This document shows, piece by piece, positions 34,367 to 42,972 of a stretch of DNA of 55,023 nt. Each line of letters begins with the position of its first letter. Within the stretch, counting starts at the first letter, position 1. Below the pieces are notes generated by a model. It saw only the letters and a program-made list of their open reading frames with translations, made no database searches and was not told the origin of the DNA. Position numbers and translations under genes: made by a program. The stretch is from JACKLD01 sp049297695 (GTDB taxonomy: Bacteria > Pseudomonadota > Alphaproteobacteria > UBA2136 > UBA6156), in contig JBAQUT010000022.1 of the NCBI GenBank assembly GCA_049297695.1, positions 1-55,023 on the forward strand, written 5' to 3'.

Positions 34367-36246
34367 TGCGGCGGGCTCCAAGTAGCACCAAATATCTGGC
34401 GCAGTTGCAGCACATTGTAATTTATGTTGGCCTCTTTCACCAATCCCGCCAGCAGCAAGGCTTCGGCATTTTGTTGCCATTGTTGCTTCAAGGTGGCGGT
34501 GGCAGCCTGTTGGGCTGTGGCGGTTAGGAGTTGGCTATCCCGCTTCAGCATCCGCAGCACCACGCGGGCGTCACCCTGCGGTATTCCCGTAGCCAACACG
34601 CCGTTCACGGGCAGTTTGTACAACTCTATCAGTTGGCTGTGCAGCCATGGGGGGGCATCGCCAGGGCCGGTGAAGGTAAGGCTGCCTGCCGTGCCGCCCG
34701 CAAGGTTCATGCCCTGTGCCACGGTTGCCAAAGGTTGCTTCAGGCTTTTCTGGGCTTGAGCGGCAACAGAGGTTGCCATTTCAGCCAGCACGCTTTGGGT
34801 TTTGGCCTGCATAAAATCGGCCAGCACACGGGGTTGGATTTCGGCCAAAGGCGGCACTTTGGCAGCTACCACGGCAGTGAGTTCTAGGTACGCCATGGTG
34901 CCGTCGGCCAGCGTAAAGGGACCCTCCACGCGGCCTTGCTCGGCCTCAAACGCGGCTTTCACCAGCGTGGTATCCGCCGCGTTGCTTTGGGCTGTTAACA
35001 AGCTTTCTTGGCTTGTTTTCAGACCTGTGGCGGTAGCAATTTCGGCAAGAGTATTCCCCGCAGCGGCGCGGTCATCCACGGTGCGGAGCAGGCTTTGCAA
35101 GGCATCAGTAGTTTGTTCGGCAAGCACGTCGGTGCGCACTTTGTCTTTCACATCCACCAAAGCGGGGGCTGCGGCAGGGGTAATGCTGTCCACCCAAATT
35201 AGGTGCCAGCCAAAGGGCGTTTGCACGGGGCCGCCCACGGTGCCAACGGGTAACTCAAAGGCCACTTTGGCAAAGGGGGCCACCACATCGGTGGCCGCAA
35301 TTTCTCCTAAATCGCCACCTTTACCTTTGCCCGAGGGGTCGGTGGTGTGCTCATCCGCCAGTTTGATGAAATCCGCCTGGGTTTGAATTTGCGTGTGCAA
35401 CGCTACGGCTTCGGCACTTTCGGCCATCAAAATATGGCGCACGCTGCGGCGTTCGGGTTTTTGGTAGGCTGCAAGGTTCTCGTTAAAATACGTTTCCATC
35501 TGCGCATCGGTAACGGCAATGGTGGATGCCAAGGTTGCGGGGTTCAGGGCCAACATCTTAAAGCTGCGTTTTTCAGGCACTGCATAAGCTTGCTGGTTGG
35601 TGGCATAAAAGCCTTGCAACACCTCGGGCGTAGGTTGGGCCACACCGCGCACCATGGCGGGGGTTAGGGTTAGCGTTTCCAACGTGTAGGTGGTGGCGGC
35701 ATCGGCCAGCAAGGGGGCCACAGCCTCCGGCTTGGGCGAGGGGAGTGCAATCACATCCGCCAGCATGGCCAACCCCAGTTGTTCGCCCAGCATGGTCTCG
35801 TAGGCACGGGGGGTAAGGCCTTGGTTGGCCAAAATCTGTTTGTAGCGTTCCAGGTTAAACGCACCGTTCACCTGAAACGCCTGCGTGTTGGCAATTTCGC
35901 TGCGCAGCACGCTGGCGGCGGGGGCAAGGCCCAGATCGGCCGTGGCGGCGTTCAGCACGTGGCGGTGCACCAGCTCGGTCAGCACCATCTGGGGCACGTT
36001 CAGTTCGTCCAGTTGGGCGGGGGTAGGGGCGGCGCCCAGCATTTGGCCAATCACCTTCACGCGGTTGCGGTAGGTGGCATCTACTTCGCTTAGGGGCACA
36101 GGGCGGCCGTTCACTGTTAAGGCGGCGCCTCCGCTGTTGCCTTGCAGATAATCCTGAACTCCCCACATAGCAAAGCTTGCCACCAGCAAACCCAGCAAAA
36201 TCTTGGTGGCGCGGGTCTCGGCCATGGCGCGGAACATGTTCAACAT
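34363..36246 (-). CDS. ppiD: PpiD/SurA-type periplasmic peptidyl-prolyl isomerase
   Basis: 627 residues: one N-terminal transmembrane anchor (about 18-38, ILLGLLVASFAMWGVQDYL), SurA-N-like helical region, one parvulin rotamase (RRSVRHILMAESAEAVA ... TDPSGKGKGGDLGEIAATDVVAPFAKVAFELPVGTVGGPVQTPFGWHLIWVDSI), then a C-terminal helical half. Membrane-anchored fold helper for outer-membrane proteins leaving SecYEG. Start 36246 has AAGGAG 8 nt away. The anchor and single parvulin domain separate it from SurA. It lies divergent from secG. Confidence 0.92.
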   Translation of the reverse strand: MLNMFRAMAETRATKILLGLLVASFAMWGVQDYLQGNSGGAALTVNGRPVPLSEVDATYRNRVKVIGQMLGAAPTPAQLDELNVPQMVLTELVHRHVLNAATADLGLAPAASVLRSEIANTQAFQVNGAFNLERYKQILANQGLTPRAYETMLGEQLGLAMLADVIALPSPKPEAVAPLLADAATTYTLETLTLTPAMVRGVAQPTPEVLQGFYATNQQAYAVPEKRSFKMLALNPATLASTIAVTDAQMETYFNENLAAYQKPERRSVRHILMAESAEAVALHTQIQTQADFIKLADEHTTDPSGKGKGGDLGEIAATDVVAPFAKVAFELPVGTVGGPVQTPFGWHLIWVDSITPAAAPALVDVKDKVRTDVLAEQTTDALQSLLRTVDDRAAAGNTLAEIATATGLKTSQESLLTAQSNAADTTLVKAAFEAEQGRVEGPFTLADGTMAYLELTAVVAAKVPPLAEIQPRVLADFMQAKTQSVLAEMATSVAAQAQKSLKQPLATVAQGMNLAGGTAGSLTFTGPGDAPPWLHSQLIELYKLPVNGVLATGIPQGDARVVLRMLKRDSQLLTATAQQAATATLKQQWQQNAEALLLAGLVKEANINYNVLQLRQIFGATWSPPQ

Positions 36247-36378
36247 GTAAAGTCTCCTTATATATAGCCGCAATCTGCCACCGCGCAGGCCGTGGGGCAA
36301 GGGCTTGCATACGCACAGGCGCCTAAGCAACGGGCAGGGGCGCTTGACGCCCCCTTACAACCCTCTTACAACAACAGG

Positions 36379-36792
36379 ATGACAGCGATGCTTTTCCTTG
36401 TAAATGCTTTGGTGGCCGTAGGCCTTATCATCCTCATTCTGCTCCAACGGGCGGATACTGGCGCAGGCGCAGCCTTTGGCGGCGGCAGCGGCGGGGCGCA
36501 ACCCGTTATCCGTAACCCTTTGGCCAAACCTACGGCGTTGCTGGCAGGGGTGTTTTTGTTTACCAGTCTGCTGATTGCCTACACCCAGCAAGGCGCCACC
36601 AGCCACGCCAGCGTGGTGGAAGATACCGCCCACACCGCCCCCACAACCCCCGCCTTGCCTGCGGCCGAGCTGCCAATCACCATGGATGGCGCCAACGGCT
36701 CCAGCCTGCCAAGCCCAGCCATGCCTGCGGCACCTGCCGAACAACCTGCGGTTCAACCCACCCTTGCACCGGAAGCCCCTGTAACGCCATGA
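36379..36792 (+). CDS. secG: Protein translocase subunit SecG
   Basis: 137 residues. Two transmembrane helices (about 4-21, LFLVNALVAVGLIILILL; 50-67, ALLAGVFLFTSLLIAYT) with the conserved QRADTGAGAAFGGGSGGAQPVIRNPLAKPTALLAGVFL loop between; this is diagnostic of SecG, which aids SecA-driven export. A Pro/Ala/Thr-rich C-terminal tail (75-137) is typical of alphaproteobacteria. ATG 36379 or 36388 could be the start; AGGA precedes the second by 8 nt. Confidence 0.94.
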   Translation: MTAMLFLVNALVAVGLIILILLQRADTGAGAAFGGGSGGAQPVIRNPLAKPTALLAGVFLFTSLLIAYTQQGATSHASVVEDTAHTAPTTPALPAAELPITMDGANGSSLPSPAMPAAPAEQPAVQPTLAPEAPVTP

Positions 36793-36861
36793 CGTGCCAC
36801 AACGGAACCACCCAAGCCGCTTACGGGCCAACCCGGAGCGGCTTTTCCTCTGCTGGATTTC

Positions 36862-36967
36862 AGGATGACAGGGTAACTGGTAACAGGATTGTGTTCCTAT
36901 ATGATTCATTGTGTTGTCCTATAACCCGTAACCCAGTAACCAGTTATCCTGTAACCAGTAACCGGAG
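36862..36967 (+). repeat. Family B repeat tract between secG and pyrG
   Basis: CAGGATGACAGGGTAACTGG at the start, then reordered pieces CCCGTAACCCAGTAACCAG and TATCCTGTAACCAGTAACC just before pyrG. These share the ACCCTGT/ATCCTGT core of the tandem units in lipB, in both orientations, and so can form a long hairpin. It occupies most of the secG-pyrG gap and may affect the pyrG leader. Confidence 0.62.
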
Positions 36968-36973
36968 CCACTC

Positions 36974-38662
36974 ATGACCCCCACCATCCCCGCCCCTCCC
37001 GGCTTGGCCAAACTTGGCAAAACCCACTATATTTTTGTCACCGGCGGGGTGATGAGCAGCTTGGGCAAAGGCCTTACCGCCAGCGCCTTGGGGGCCATGT
37101 TGCAGGCGCGGGGCTTCACCGTGGTGCAACAAAAGCTAGACCCCTATTTGAACATCGACCCCGGCACCATGAGCCCCTTTCAACACGGCGAAGTGTACGT
37201 GACAGACGACGGCTGTGAAACGGATTTGGATTTGGGCCACTACGAGCGATTTACGGGCGTTGCCACCAGCCGCAGCAGCAACATTACGGCGGGGCAAATT
37301 TACTGGGATATTTTGCACAAAGAACGCAAAGGCGATTATTTGGGCAAAACCGTGCAAGTGGTGCCTCATGTGACTAATGAGATTAAAGCCTTCATTAGCC
37401 GCATGGACGGGCAGGCCGACTTTAGCATCGTGGAGATTGGCGGCACGGTGGGTGATTTGGAAAGCGGAGCGTTTTTTGAGGCTATCCGCCAGTTTGGCCG
37501 CGAAGTGGGCTGGCGCCGCAGCTGCTACATGCATTTGGCCTTTGCCCCGTACCTTGCGGCGGTGGGCGAATTGAAAACCAAACCTGTGCAAAACGCGGTG
37601 CGGGATTTACGCCAAATCGGCATCCAAGCCGACATTGTGGTGGTGCGGAGCGAGGTGGAGCTGGGGCGGGGTGAGCTGGAAAAAGTGGCCATGTTTGCCA
37701 ACCTGCCCGTATCCCATGTGGTGGGCTGCCCAGATAGCGATACGCTGTACCGCGTGCCCGTAACCCTGCACGCCCACGGGCTGGATGACGCCGTGTTGAG
37801 CCATTTTGAAATAAAAGCCAAAGAAGGCGATTTAAGCCGCTGGGAGCATATTTCCAGCATTATGGCCAACCCGCCCCGCACGGTGACCATTGCCGTGGTT
37901 GGCAAATATGTGCAGCTGGGGGATAGTTACATCAGTTTGAACGAAGCCCTGTTGCACGGGGGCTTTGCCCACGATGCCAAGGTGGAGATTGACTTTGTGG
38001 ACAGCGAAACGCTAGAACCCATGACCGACGCCTCCGTGGCGGAACGTTTGGCCAAAGCCGATGGTATTTTAGTGCCCGGCGGGTTTGGGGCGCGGGGAAC
38101 AGAGGGGAAAATGCGGGCCATCCGCTACGCGCGTGAAAACAAGGTGCCGTATTTTGGCATTTGCTTGGGTATGCAGCTGGCAGCCATTGAGTTTGCCCGC
38201 CACGTGGCCAACTTGGCGGGCGCGGGCAGCACCGAATTCACCCCCGAGCGCGGCGCCCCCGAGCACCCCCTGATTTGCATGATGACCGAATGGCACGCGG
38301 GCGACCAAAAGCGCCAAGGCAGCGCCACCGATTTGGGCGGAACCATGCGGTTGGGCGCCTACCCGTGCAGCATCGGCAAGGGCACGCTGGCGGAAAAAGC
38401 CTACGGCGCCACCACCATTTCGGAACGTCACCGCCACCGCTACGAGTTTAACCCCCACTACAAAAAGATTTTGGAAAACGCAGGTCTGGTGTTCAGCGGT
38501 ACAAGCCCGACTGACCCCGACTTGGTAGAAATTGTCGAACTGCCCAAAGCCACCCACCCCAGCTTTTTCGCCTGCCAATACCACCCGGAGTTTAAAAGCC
38601 AGCCGTTAAAGCCCCACCCGTTGTTTGCGGCATTTGTGGGGGCGGCAGTGAAGGGGAAATAG
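36974..38662 (+). CDS. pyrG: CTP synthase
   Basis: 562 residues. N-terminal synthase domain (KTHYIFVTGGVMSSLGKGLTASALG; DPYLNIDPGTMSPFQHGEVYVTDDGCETDLDLGHYERF) aminates UTP to CTP with ATP; C-terminal glutaminase domain has the catalytic Cys in FGICLGMQLA and the His/Glu pair in QYHPEFKS. Final step of pyrimidine synthesis, tetrameric. Length and motifs standard. ATG at 36974, reached through the repeat tract; no strong Shine-Dalgarno is visible, since the CGGAG at 36963 lies near the repeats. Confidence 0.97.
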   Translation: MTPTIPAPPGLAKLGKTHYIFVTGGVMSSLGKGLTASALGAMLQARGFTVVQQKLDPYLNIDPGTMSPFQHGEVYVTDDGCETDLDLGHYERFTGVATSRSSNITAGQIYWDILHKERKGDYLGKTVQVVPHVTNEIKAFISRMDGQADFSIVEIGGTVGDLESGAFFEAIRQFGREVGWRRSCYMHLAFAPYLAAVGELKTKPVQNAVRDLRQIGIQADIVVVRSEVELGRGELEKVAMFANLPVSHVVGCPDSDTLYRVPVTLHAHGLDDAVLSHFEIKAKEGDLSRWEHISSIMANPPRTVTIAVVGKYVQLGDSYISLNEALLHGGFAHDAKVEIDFVDSETLEPMTDASVAERLAKADGILVPGGFGARGTEGKMRAIRYARENKVPYFGICLGMQLAAIEFARHVANLAGAGSTEFTPERGAPEHPLICMMTEWHAGDQKRQGSATDLGGTMRLGAYPCSIGKGTLAEKAYGATTISERHRHRYEFNPHYKKILENAGLVFSGTSPTDPDLVEIVELPKATHPSFFACQYHPEFKSQPLKPHPLFAAFVGAAVKGK

Positions 38663-38712
38663 GTATTACAAATCGCCCAAAGGCTTCATACCCGCGCAAG
38701 TAGGGATTCAGC

Positions 38713-39150
38713 TTATAAAGACTTTGAAATATCGCCCGTGCAAAGGTCGTTTCGGGCATCTTCTTCACGTGCACGCAACACGCGGCCACAGTACAAGGCG
38801 CGGTTAATCCATGCCTTACGTTCATCAGGAGTCTTGCTAGAAATAATACCCTCAACGGTCTCTTTCATGATTTCTGCATCAAGTGGAGTTAAAGGTTTGA
38901 ATTTGTCAGGTGGCATAACTTCGCAGCGATTTATGCTAGAAAGGGCTGTAGCCAATCTCATTTCAACAACAGGTTTCATCTTTTTGCTTGTAATAGGGCC
39001 TGTTTTTTTGGAAAGTCCAACGTCATCCAACACACCTGAAGTCGTGTCGCGAATGGAATGGTAATGAGTGATGTTGTTGACAAGGCCCATAAGGTCGCCA
39101 ACGGCAAGAGGGGGGATTTGCAACCCAGCTTGTTGAAGCAGTTGTCCCAT
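38713..39150 (-). CDS. AT-rich orphan, function unknown
   Basis: 145 residues, no signal peptide, helical (AVGDLMGLVNNITHYHSIRD; VEMRLATALSSINRCEV; LDAEIMKETVEGIISSKTPDERKAWINRALYCGRVLRAREED). Start 39150 because TAAGGAG is 7 nt away; 60 upstream in-frame codons are excluded. A/T-ending codons compared with pyrG. Divergent from the secreted protein gene at 39246. No family recognised. Confidence 0.55.
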   Translation of the reverse strand: MGQLLQQAGLQIPPLAVGDLMGLVNNITHYHSIRDTTSGVLDDVGLSKKTGPITSKKMKPVVEMRLATALSSINRCEVMPPDKFKPLTPLDAEIMKETVEGIISSKTPDERKAWINRALYCGRVLRAREEDARNDLCTGDISKSL

Positions 39151-39245
39151 CACACATCTCCTTATCTGCCCGTTGTTTACACCCAAAATGTGCATACCGC
39201 AAGAGGGTGTTGTGTACAGTAAAACAAAGGGGTAGACTGCAAGGC

Positions 39246-39683
39246 ATGAAAGTACCCCGCACCCTCCGTGCTGCTGCCGCCGCCACATGGCTGGCGGGGG
39301 CGGGGGGTATGGCCAAAGCCGCCCAATCAACGACTGTTTTGAACCCGTACGATTATTTTACCTGCCACGCAACATCGGGCGAGCTTTTAGCCCGTTGGGC
39401 GGGCGACGCCACGCTGATGATTGAAATACCCAGTTATAAAATTGTGTGGTCATGCGGAACCGCCACCCACAGCGCCGATGACGTTCAGCAAGTGGCCGTT
39501 GGCTGGGTGGATGATCGTAACGTGTATTGGTGCATCAGCGCAGGGCCGGATTTCAAGCCCAAACTGTTCGTATCCCCGCGTAACCCGCATGCACGGGAAC
39601 AAGCTGACGATATATTGTGGGATAACGAGCCCGTTGTGTTCTCAGTCCCCGATAATGAGAATATATGCACTCCAATAGGTTAG
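39246..39683 (+). CDS. Secreted protein, function unknown
   Basis: 145 residues with a signal peptide (about 1-25, TLRAAAAATWLAGAGGMAKAAQ). The mature part is small and compact with two or three Cys (FTCHATSGELLARWAGDATLMIEIPSYKIVWSCGTAT... VYWCISAGPDF), enough for one disulfide. C-terminal region charged. The stop overlaps the convergent hepT gene. No family recognised. Confidence 0.55.
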   Translation: MKVPRTLRAAAAATWLAGAGGMAKAAQSTTVLNPYDYFTCHATSGELLARWAGDATLMIEIPSYKIVWSCGTATHSADDVQQVAVGWVDDRNVYWCISAGPDFKPKLFVSPRNPHAREQADDILWDNEPVVFSVPDNENICTPIG

Positions 39684-40021
39684 AGATTCACTGATTGCAT
39701 CTCTTGTGTGGCTTTTTCCAGAGATTTAAGGTGGTGTTGAATAACATCCCACACGACCGAAGGAGCAATTTTATGGTACTCGTGCCGCAGCATGTTCCCC
39801 ATACCTCGGATGGATTTCCAAGGAATGTGGGGTTGAGATGCTAAAACGTTGTCGGGTATATGTTTAACGGCTTCGGATATGGTCAGCAAAGCCCGTTCGA
39901 CCGCACGCCGCACCAAGCCATCAGACGTAAATGTTTGTAGGGTATGTGCATGGGTGGATATACGGATAAACTCAATCTCGGTTAGAATCTCGGAGAACAA
40001 AGGGGCAAGCATACGGGGCAT
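39680..40021 (-). CDS. hepT: HepT-like HEPN toxin (type VII toxin-antitoxin)
   Basis: 113 residues, HEPN fold with RHEYHKI (the RX4-6H-like RNase motif region RGMGNMLRHEYH). HEPN RNases of the HepT family are blocked when a partner MNT enzyme adds AMPs to the conserved Tyr, and a Tyr follows the His here. Its start codon overlaps the stop of the nucleotidyltransferase gene, the usual HepT/MntA pairing (TAATG). AT-rich, like many plasmid-borne or mobile toxin modules. Confidence 0.85.
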   Translation of the reverse strand: MPRMLAPLFSEILTEIEFIRISTHAHTLQTFTSDGLVRRAVERALLTISEAVKHIPDNVLASQPHIPWKSIRGMGNMLRHEYHKIAPSVVWDVIQHHLKSLEKATQEMQSVNL

Positions 40022-40317
40022 TACAGCACGTGGATGGCCGAAGCCTCAATGTCGTGTTTCAGCAAGGGGTGTAGGCTTTCCCGGGTTGTAATATCTATGG
40101 GAACATGAAGTTCGTCTTCCAAAAGGTCTTTCAATCCTGCAAGTTCAATCAGAGAGAAAGGGGTGTTGGGGGTGGTGTCGATGAAGATATCCACATCGCT
40201 CCCAGCATGGGCTTCGTTACGGGCGGTAGAACCGAAAAGGTACAAACCCGCAACCCCCATAGCCCGCAAACGGGAAGCGAGGGCATTGAGTTGGAGGATA
40301 AGGGGCTCACGTTGCAT
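40021..40317 (-). CDS. mntA: MntA-like minimal nucleotidyltransferase antitoxin
   Basis: 98 residues. The MNT signature GLYLFGSTARNEAHAGSDVDIFID carries the GS...DxD catalytic core of pol-beta-type nucleotidyltransferases; a further Asp near residue 76 (VPIDITT) completes the three-carboxylate site. Such antitoxins AMPylate the HepT toxin. It precedes hepT with a 1-nt overlap. Confidence 0.88.
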   Translation of the reverse strand: MQREPLILQLNALASRLRAMGVAGLYLFGSTARNEAHAGSDVDIFIDTTPNTPFSLIELAGLKDLLEDELHVPIDITTRESLHPLLKHDIEASAIHVL

Positions 40318-40341
40318 AGCTTATCTTATCACAGTTTTCTG

Positions 40342-41307
40342 TTACTTCAACACCTTCAAATACGCCTTCACCACTGGCCCGGCGCGGGTAAGTTGCACAA
40401 TGCCATGAATATCGGATTCCAGCTGGCGGCGCAGCACGGTGAGGGCGCTTTCGGCGATATCGCCGTTCAGCATCACGCGGTTGATCACGGCGTCCAGCGC
40501 GGTATCCGGGCTGTTGGCGTGGATGGTGGCCATGCTGCCTTCGTGCCCCGTGTTAATGGCGGAACAAAAGGCGAAGGCGTTTTCTTTCCGGATTTCGCCC
40601 AGCAAAATGCGGTCGGGGCGCATCCGAAGGCAGGCGTTGAGAATCTCGCGGATTTCTTTCCCGCTGGGGTCGCGGTTGGCACCACCGAAAATCAGCGGGG
40701 CGCAGTTGCGGTGGGGAACATCCAGCTCCGGCACGTCTTCCATGGTAATCAGGCGTTCGTGCAGCGGGATGTGCTTAAGCGCCGCATTCATGAAGCTGGT
40801 TTTCCCAGTGCTGGTACCGCCGGAAATAAGCAACGTGTGCTTGGTTTGGATAAGGTCGATAATCGCCCGCCGCGTTTCATCCGGCATCTCAAAGCTATCC
40901 AGCGTATAATCTTTTCGGTGGGCAATCCGCACCGTCATGGTGAAGTGCCGCGTGGTGTGGTGGCCCGCCACAATTTGTACGCGGTGGCCGCCGGGCATTT
41001 TGCAGGCCAAAATGGGGTGCTGGGGGGTGAATATCTCGCCGCTCATGTTGGCCAGCATGCGGGCGCCGTCTTCCAGTTGCTCGGTGGTCAGGTCGGGGGC
41101 GGGCACCCATTTCCAGCTACCATCGGCAAACTCGTAGCCCACTTCGCCGGGGCGGTTGATGACCAGTTCACGGATGCCCGGCTCTTCAAAATACTTAAGG
41201 AGCGGCCCCAAAAACCGTGTTTCCACCTTGTTCAGGCCGTATTTTTCTCCCAAGGCCTCCAGTTCGGGCGTCAGGCTTTTTCCAGATTGTTGGATGAGGT
41301 TGGACAT
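40342..41307 (-). CDS. VirB11/TadA-type secretion ATPase, isolated
   Basis: 321 residues. Walker A GGTSTGKTSFMNAAL, Asp box ITMEDVPEL, Walker B/His box with LRMRPDRILLGEIRKENAFAFCSAINTGHEGSMATIHANSP, which is the VirB11 pattern. An N-terminal domain (FLGPLLKYFEEPGIRELVINRPGEV) leads in. VirB11 homologues drive type IV secretion. No other virB/tad genes are in the window, so this is either a solitary gene, the edge of a dispersed system, or a conjugation remnant. It starts at ATG 41307; an in-frame upstream extension is excluded by lack of ribosome binding site. Confidence 0.88.
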   Translation of the reverse strand: MSNLIQQSGKSLTPELEALGEKYGLNKVETRFLGPLLKYFEEPGIRELVINRPGEVGYEFADGSWKWVPAPDLTTEQLEDGARMLANMSGEIFTPQHPILACKMPGGHRVQIVAGHHTTRHFTMTVRIAHRKDYTLDSFEMPDETRRAIIDLIQTKHTLLISGGTSTGKTSFMNAALKHIPLHERLITMEDVPELDVPHRNCAPLIFGGANRDPSGKEIREILNACLRMRPDRILLGEIRKENAFAFCSAINTGHEGSMATIHANSPDTALDAVINRVMLNGDIAESALTVLRRQLESDIHGIVQLTRAGPVVKAYLKVLK

Positions 41308-41359
41308 GGTAGAAAGAGTAGTAAGTTTAACCGTTAAAACAAGCCGAGGAGCTTTCATC

Positions 41360-41563
41360 ATGCCCGACACCGCTGCAAATCCACAACAACCTTCCGCCGA
41401 ACTTCGTGAAATAATGCAAAACGAAACCCACCGCGCCCGTGCCTTACGAGCCAAACAAGCCGAAGGTGTTGCGCTGACACCTGCCGAAATTGCCGAATTA
41501 GATGAGCTGAATGAAGCTGGAATTTCATTCACTGTGAAATACGGAAACAATGCCCGTGCTTAG
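41360..41563 (+). CDS. Small soluble protein, function unknown
   Basis: 67 residues, highly charged and alanine-rich, with a helical region (LREIMQNETHRARALRAKQAEGVALTPAEIAELDELNEAG). GAGGAG is 7 nt before ATG 41360. Divergent from the VirB11-like gene by 52 nt and overlapping the next ORF by 14 nt. No family recognised. Confidence 0.55.
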   Translation: MPDTAANPQQPSAELREIMQNETHRARALRAKQAEGVALTPAEIAELDELNEAGISFTVKYGNNARA

Positions 41564-41786
41564 CTACAACCCCCACAAACCTTGTCCGTTATCCGATGAA
41601 ACCCAGCGGATGCAAGCCCTGAACTCCTTGGCCGCCCGCCGCGATACCCTGCTTCGCAATCCAAACCCCACCGCCCGCCAGCGCGCAACCCTTGCCGAGC
41701 TTACCCACGACATCGCAACCCTTTCTCGCTGCGGTCCCGATGCCCCCGAACCTATTGAGGGCCTTGAAGACGACCTAGGTTATTGA
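41550..41786 (+). CDS. Small helical protein, function unknown
   Basis: 78 residues, Arg/Leu-rich helical (QRMQALNSLAARRDTLLRNPNPTARQRATLAELTHDIATL). ATG at 41550 lies inside the preceding gene, typical of coupled translation, and its 3' end overlaps the convergent lipB stop by 35 nt. GC content is close to the genome. No family recognised. Confidence 0.5.
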   Translation: MPVLSYNPHKPCPLSDETQRMQALNSLAARRDTLLRNPNPTARQRATLAELTHDIATLSRCGPDAPEPIEGLEDDLGY

Positions 41787-42420
41787 ACAACGCCTTGTCC
41801 ACATCCGCCATGCTGGCTGTACACCCCAATACCGCAAGGCTGGTCACAGGCTTGGCCAACCCGCAGGGCACAATGCGGTTGTAAGCCGTCAGGTCGGGGT
41901 TCACGTTCAGCGCAATGCCATGGTACGCAACCCATTTCCGCACTCGCACGCCGATGGCCGCAATCTTGGCGAAATCACGTTCCTGTAACCCTGTAACCCT
42001 GTCATCCTGTAACCCTGTAACCCTGTCATCCTGTAACCCTGCCTTCACCCACACCCCCACATCATCTGTCGCAAACCCTTCCACCCCCAGCTCCCTCAAA
42101 CTGGCAATCAACCACTGCTGAAGATTGGCAATGTGCTCCCTCAAATCCCGTGTTTCCCGTAAATCTTTAATAACATACACCACCCGCTGCCCCGGCCCAT
42201 GGTAGGTGGTTTTGCCGCCGCGCCCGGTGGGGATGACGGGGATACCCCCCACATCCAGCAACTCGGAGGGCATCGCCCCCGTGCCCGTGGTAAAACAAGG
42301 CGGGTGCTCCACAAAATACGCGCGTTCCCGCCCGCCCGCTAACACCTCGGCTACCGCCGCCTCCTGCAAGGCTAAAGCTTCTGCGTAGGGGGTCAAGGAG
42401 GGGAGGGGCTTGATGTCCAT
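41752..42420 (-). CDS. lipB: Octanoyl-ACP:protein N-octanoyltransferase LipB
   Basis: 222 residues. Transfers octanoate from octanoyl-ACP to lipoyl domains. Family motifs PTGRGGKTTYHGPGQ, the Lys of KIAAIGVRVRKWVAYHG, and the catalytic Cys in VPCGL are all present. Residues about 127-147, between DVGVWVKA and RDFAKIAAIG, are two and a half copies of an 8-residue unit GLQDDRVT that comes from a 24-nt tandem repeat. LipB homologues have a short turn there, so it is a surface insertion that keeps the enzyme intact. Confidence 0.95.
   Translation of the reverse strand: MDIKPLPSLTPYAEALALQEAAVAEVLAGGRERAYFVEHPPCFTTGTGAMPSELLDVGGIPVIPTGRGGKTTYHGPGQRVVYVIKDLRETRDLREHIANLQQWLIASLRELGVEGFATDDVGVWVKAGLQDDRVTGLQDDRVTGLQERDFAKIAAIGVRVRKWVAYHGIALNVNPDLTAYNRIVPCGLAKPVTSLAVLGCTASMADVDKALFNNLGRLQGPQ
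41982..42041 (-). repeat. Family B 24-nt tandem repeat inside lipB
   Basis: On the coding strand the 24-nt unit (GGGTTACAGGATGACAGG plus GTTACA) repeats, in-frame, giving GLQDDRVT twice and then a partial copy. The same ACCCTGT/TCATCCTGT core recurs in the secG-pyrG gap. Confidence 0.9.
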
Positions 42421-42444
42421 ACGGCAACACCCTACACTAAAAGC

Positions 42445-42729
42445 ATGAAATACGCACCCCGCCGCACCACAGCCTTAACAACCGCAGCTGTTATGCTTGT
42501 AGGCCTTACGACAAACGTTATGGCAAGGCCAACGCAACCTCCTAACAAACTCAAAGTACCAGTAACTATCTCAACAAACGCCTTTAAATTACCAATTGGC
42601 GCTAACGAACCTCGTAACCCCGATTTAGCCCCAGATGAGAAAGCAGATGGTATCACACTAGATGATGGTACTGTTTTTGCACCATCTTCAGTGTTGGAAA
42701 AGCTCCAGAAAGGGCAGGAGGGTCGTTAA
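42445..42729 (+). CDS. Small secreted protein, function unknown
   Basis: 94 residues with a signal peptide (about 1-28, TTALTTAAVMLVGLTTNVMA) and a short, low-complexity mature part (NPDLAPDEKADGITLDDGTVFAPSSVLEKLQKGQEG). Divergent from lipB by 24 nt. No cysteines in the mature part. Role unknown. Confidence 0.55.
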   Translation: MKYAPRRTTALTTAAVMLVGLTTNVMARPTQPPNKLKVPVTISTNAFKLPIGANEPRNPDLAPDEKADGITLDDGTVFAPSSVLEKLQKGQEGR

Positions 42730-42772
42730 CCCTCTTTACCCGCCCGACAAACCACGCTATACAACCCCCCGT

Positions 42773-42857
42773 GCGGTCATGGCGAAATTGGTAGACGCAT
42801 CAGCTTGAGGGGCTGACGGGTAAAACCATGGAAGTTCGAGTCTTCTTGACCGCACCA
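42773..42857 (+). tRNA. tRNA-Leu(GAG)
   Basis: 85 nt. Acceptor GCGGTCA/TGACCGC closes 42773-42779 with 42847-42853; CCA is encoded at the 3' end. Anticodon stem TCAGC/GCTGA encloses TTGAGGG, giving anticodon GAG for Leu codons CUC and CUU. The long variable arm is typical of tRNA-Leu. Confidence 0.94.
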
Positions 42858-42972
42858 ATCTTTTGAAATCACACCCGTATTTGCATTTCCGCCACAGGCT
42901 GGTGGCTTATATGTCAGTTCGGTTGTTGCACCCCTCGGGCGGGTCTCCATAATACATGAAAGGAGAATCGTC

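Noticed and set aside
33747..34415. 222-codon frame covering the last gene of the ppiD operon
   Set aside because: Its first 124 codons overlap the supported secreted protein gene in another frame and look like noise; only the last 98 codons from the coupled ATG at 34043 are taken as real.
36862..36967. Possible CRISPR array
   Set aside because: The repeats are degenerate, lack regular spacers and occur in both orientations; no cas genes are in the window.
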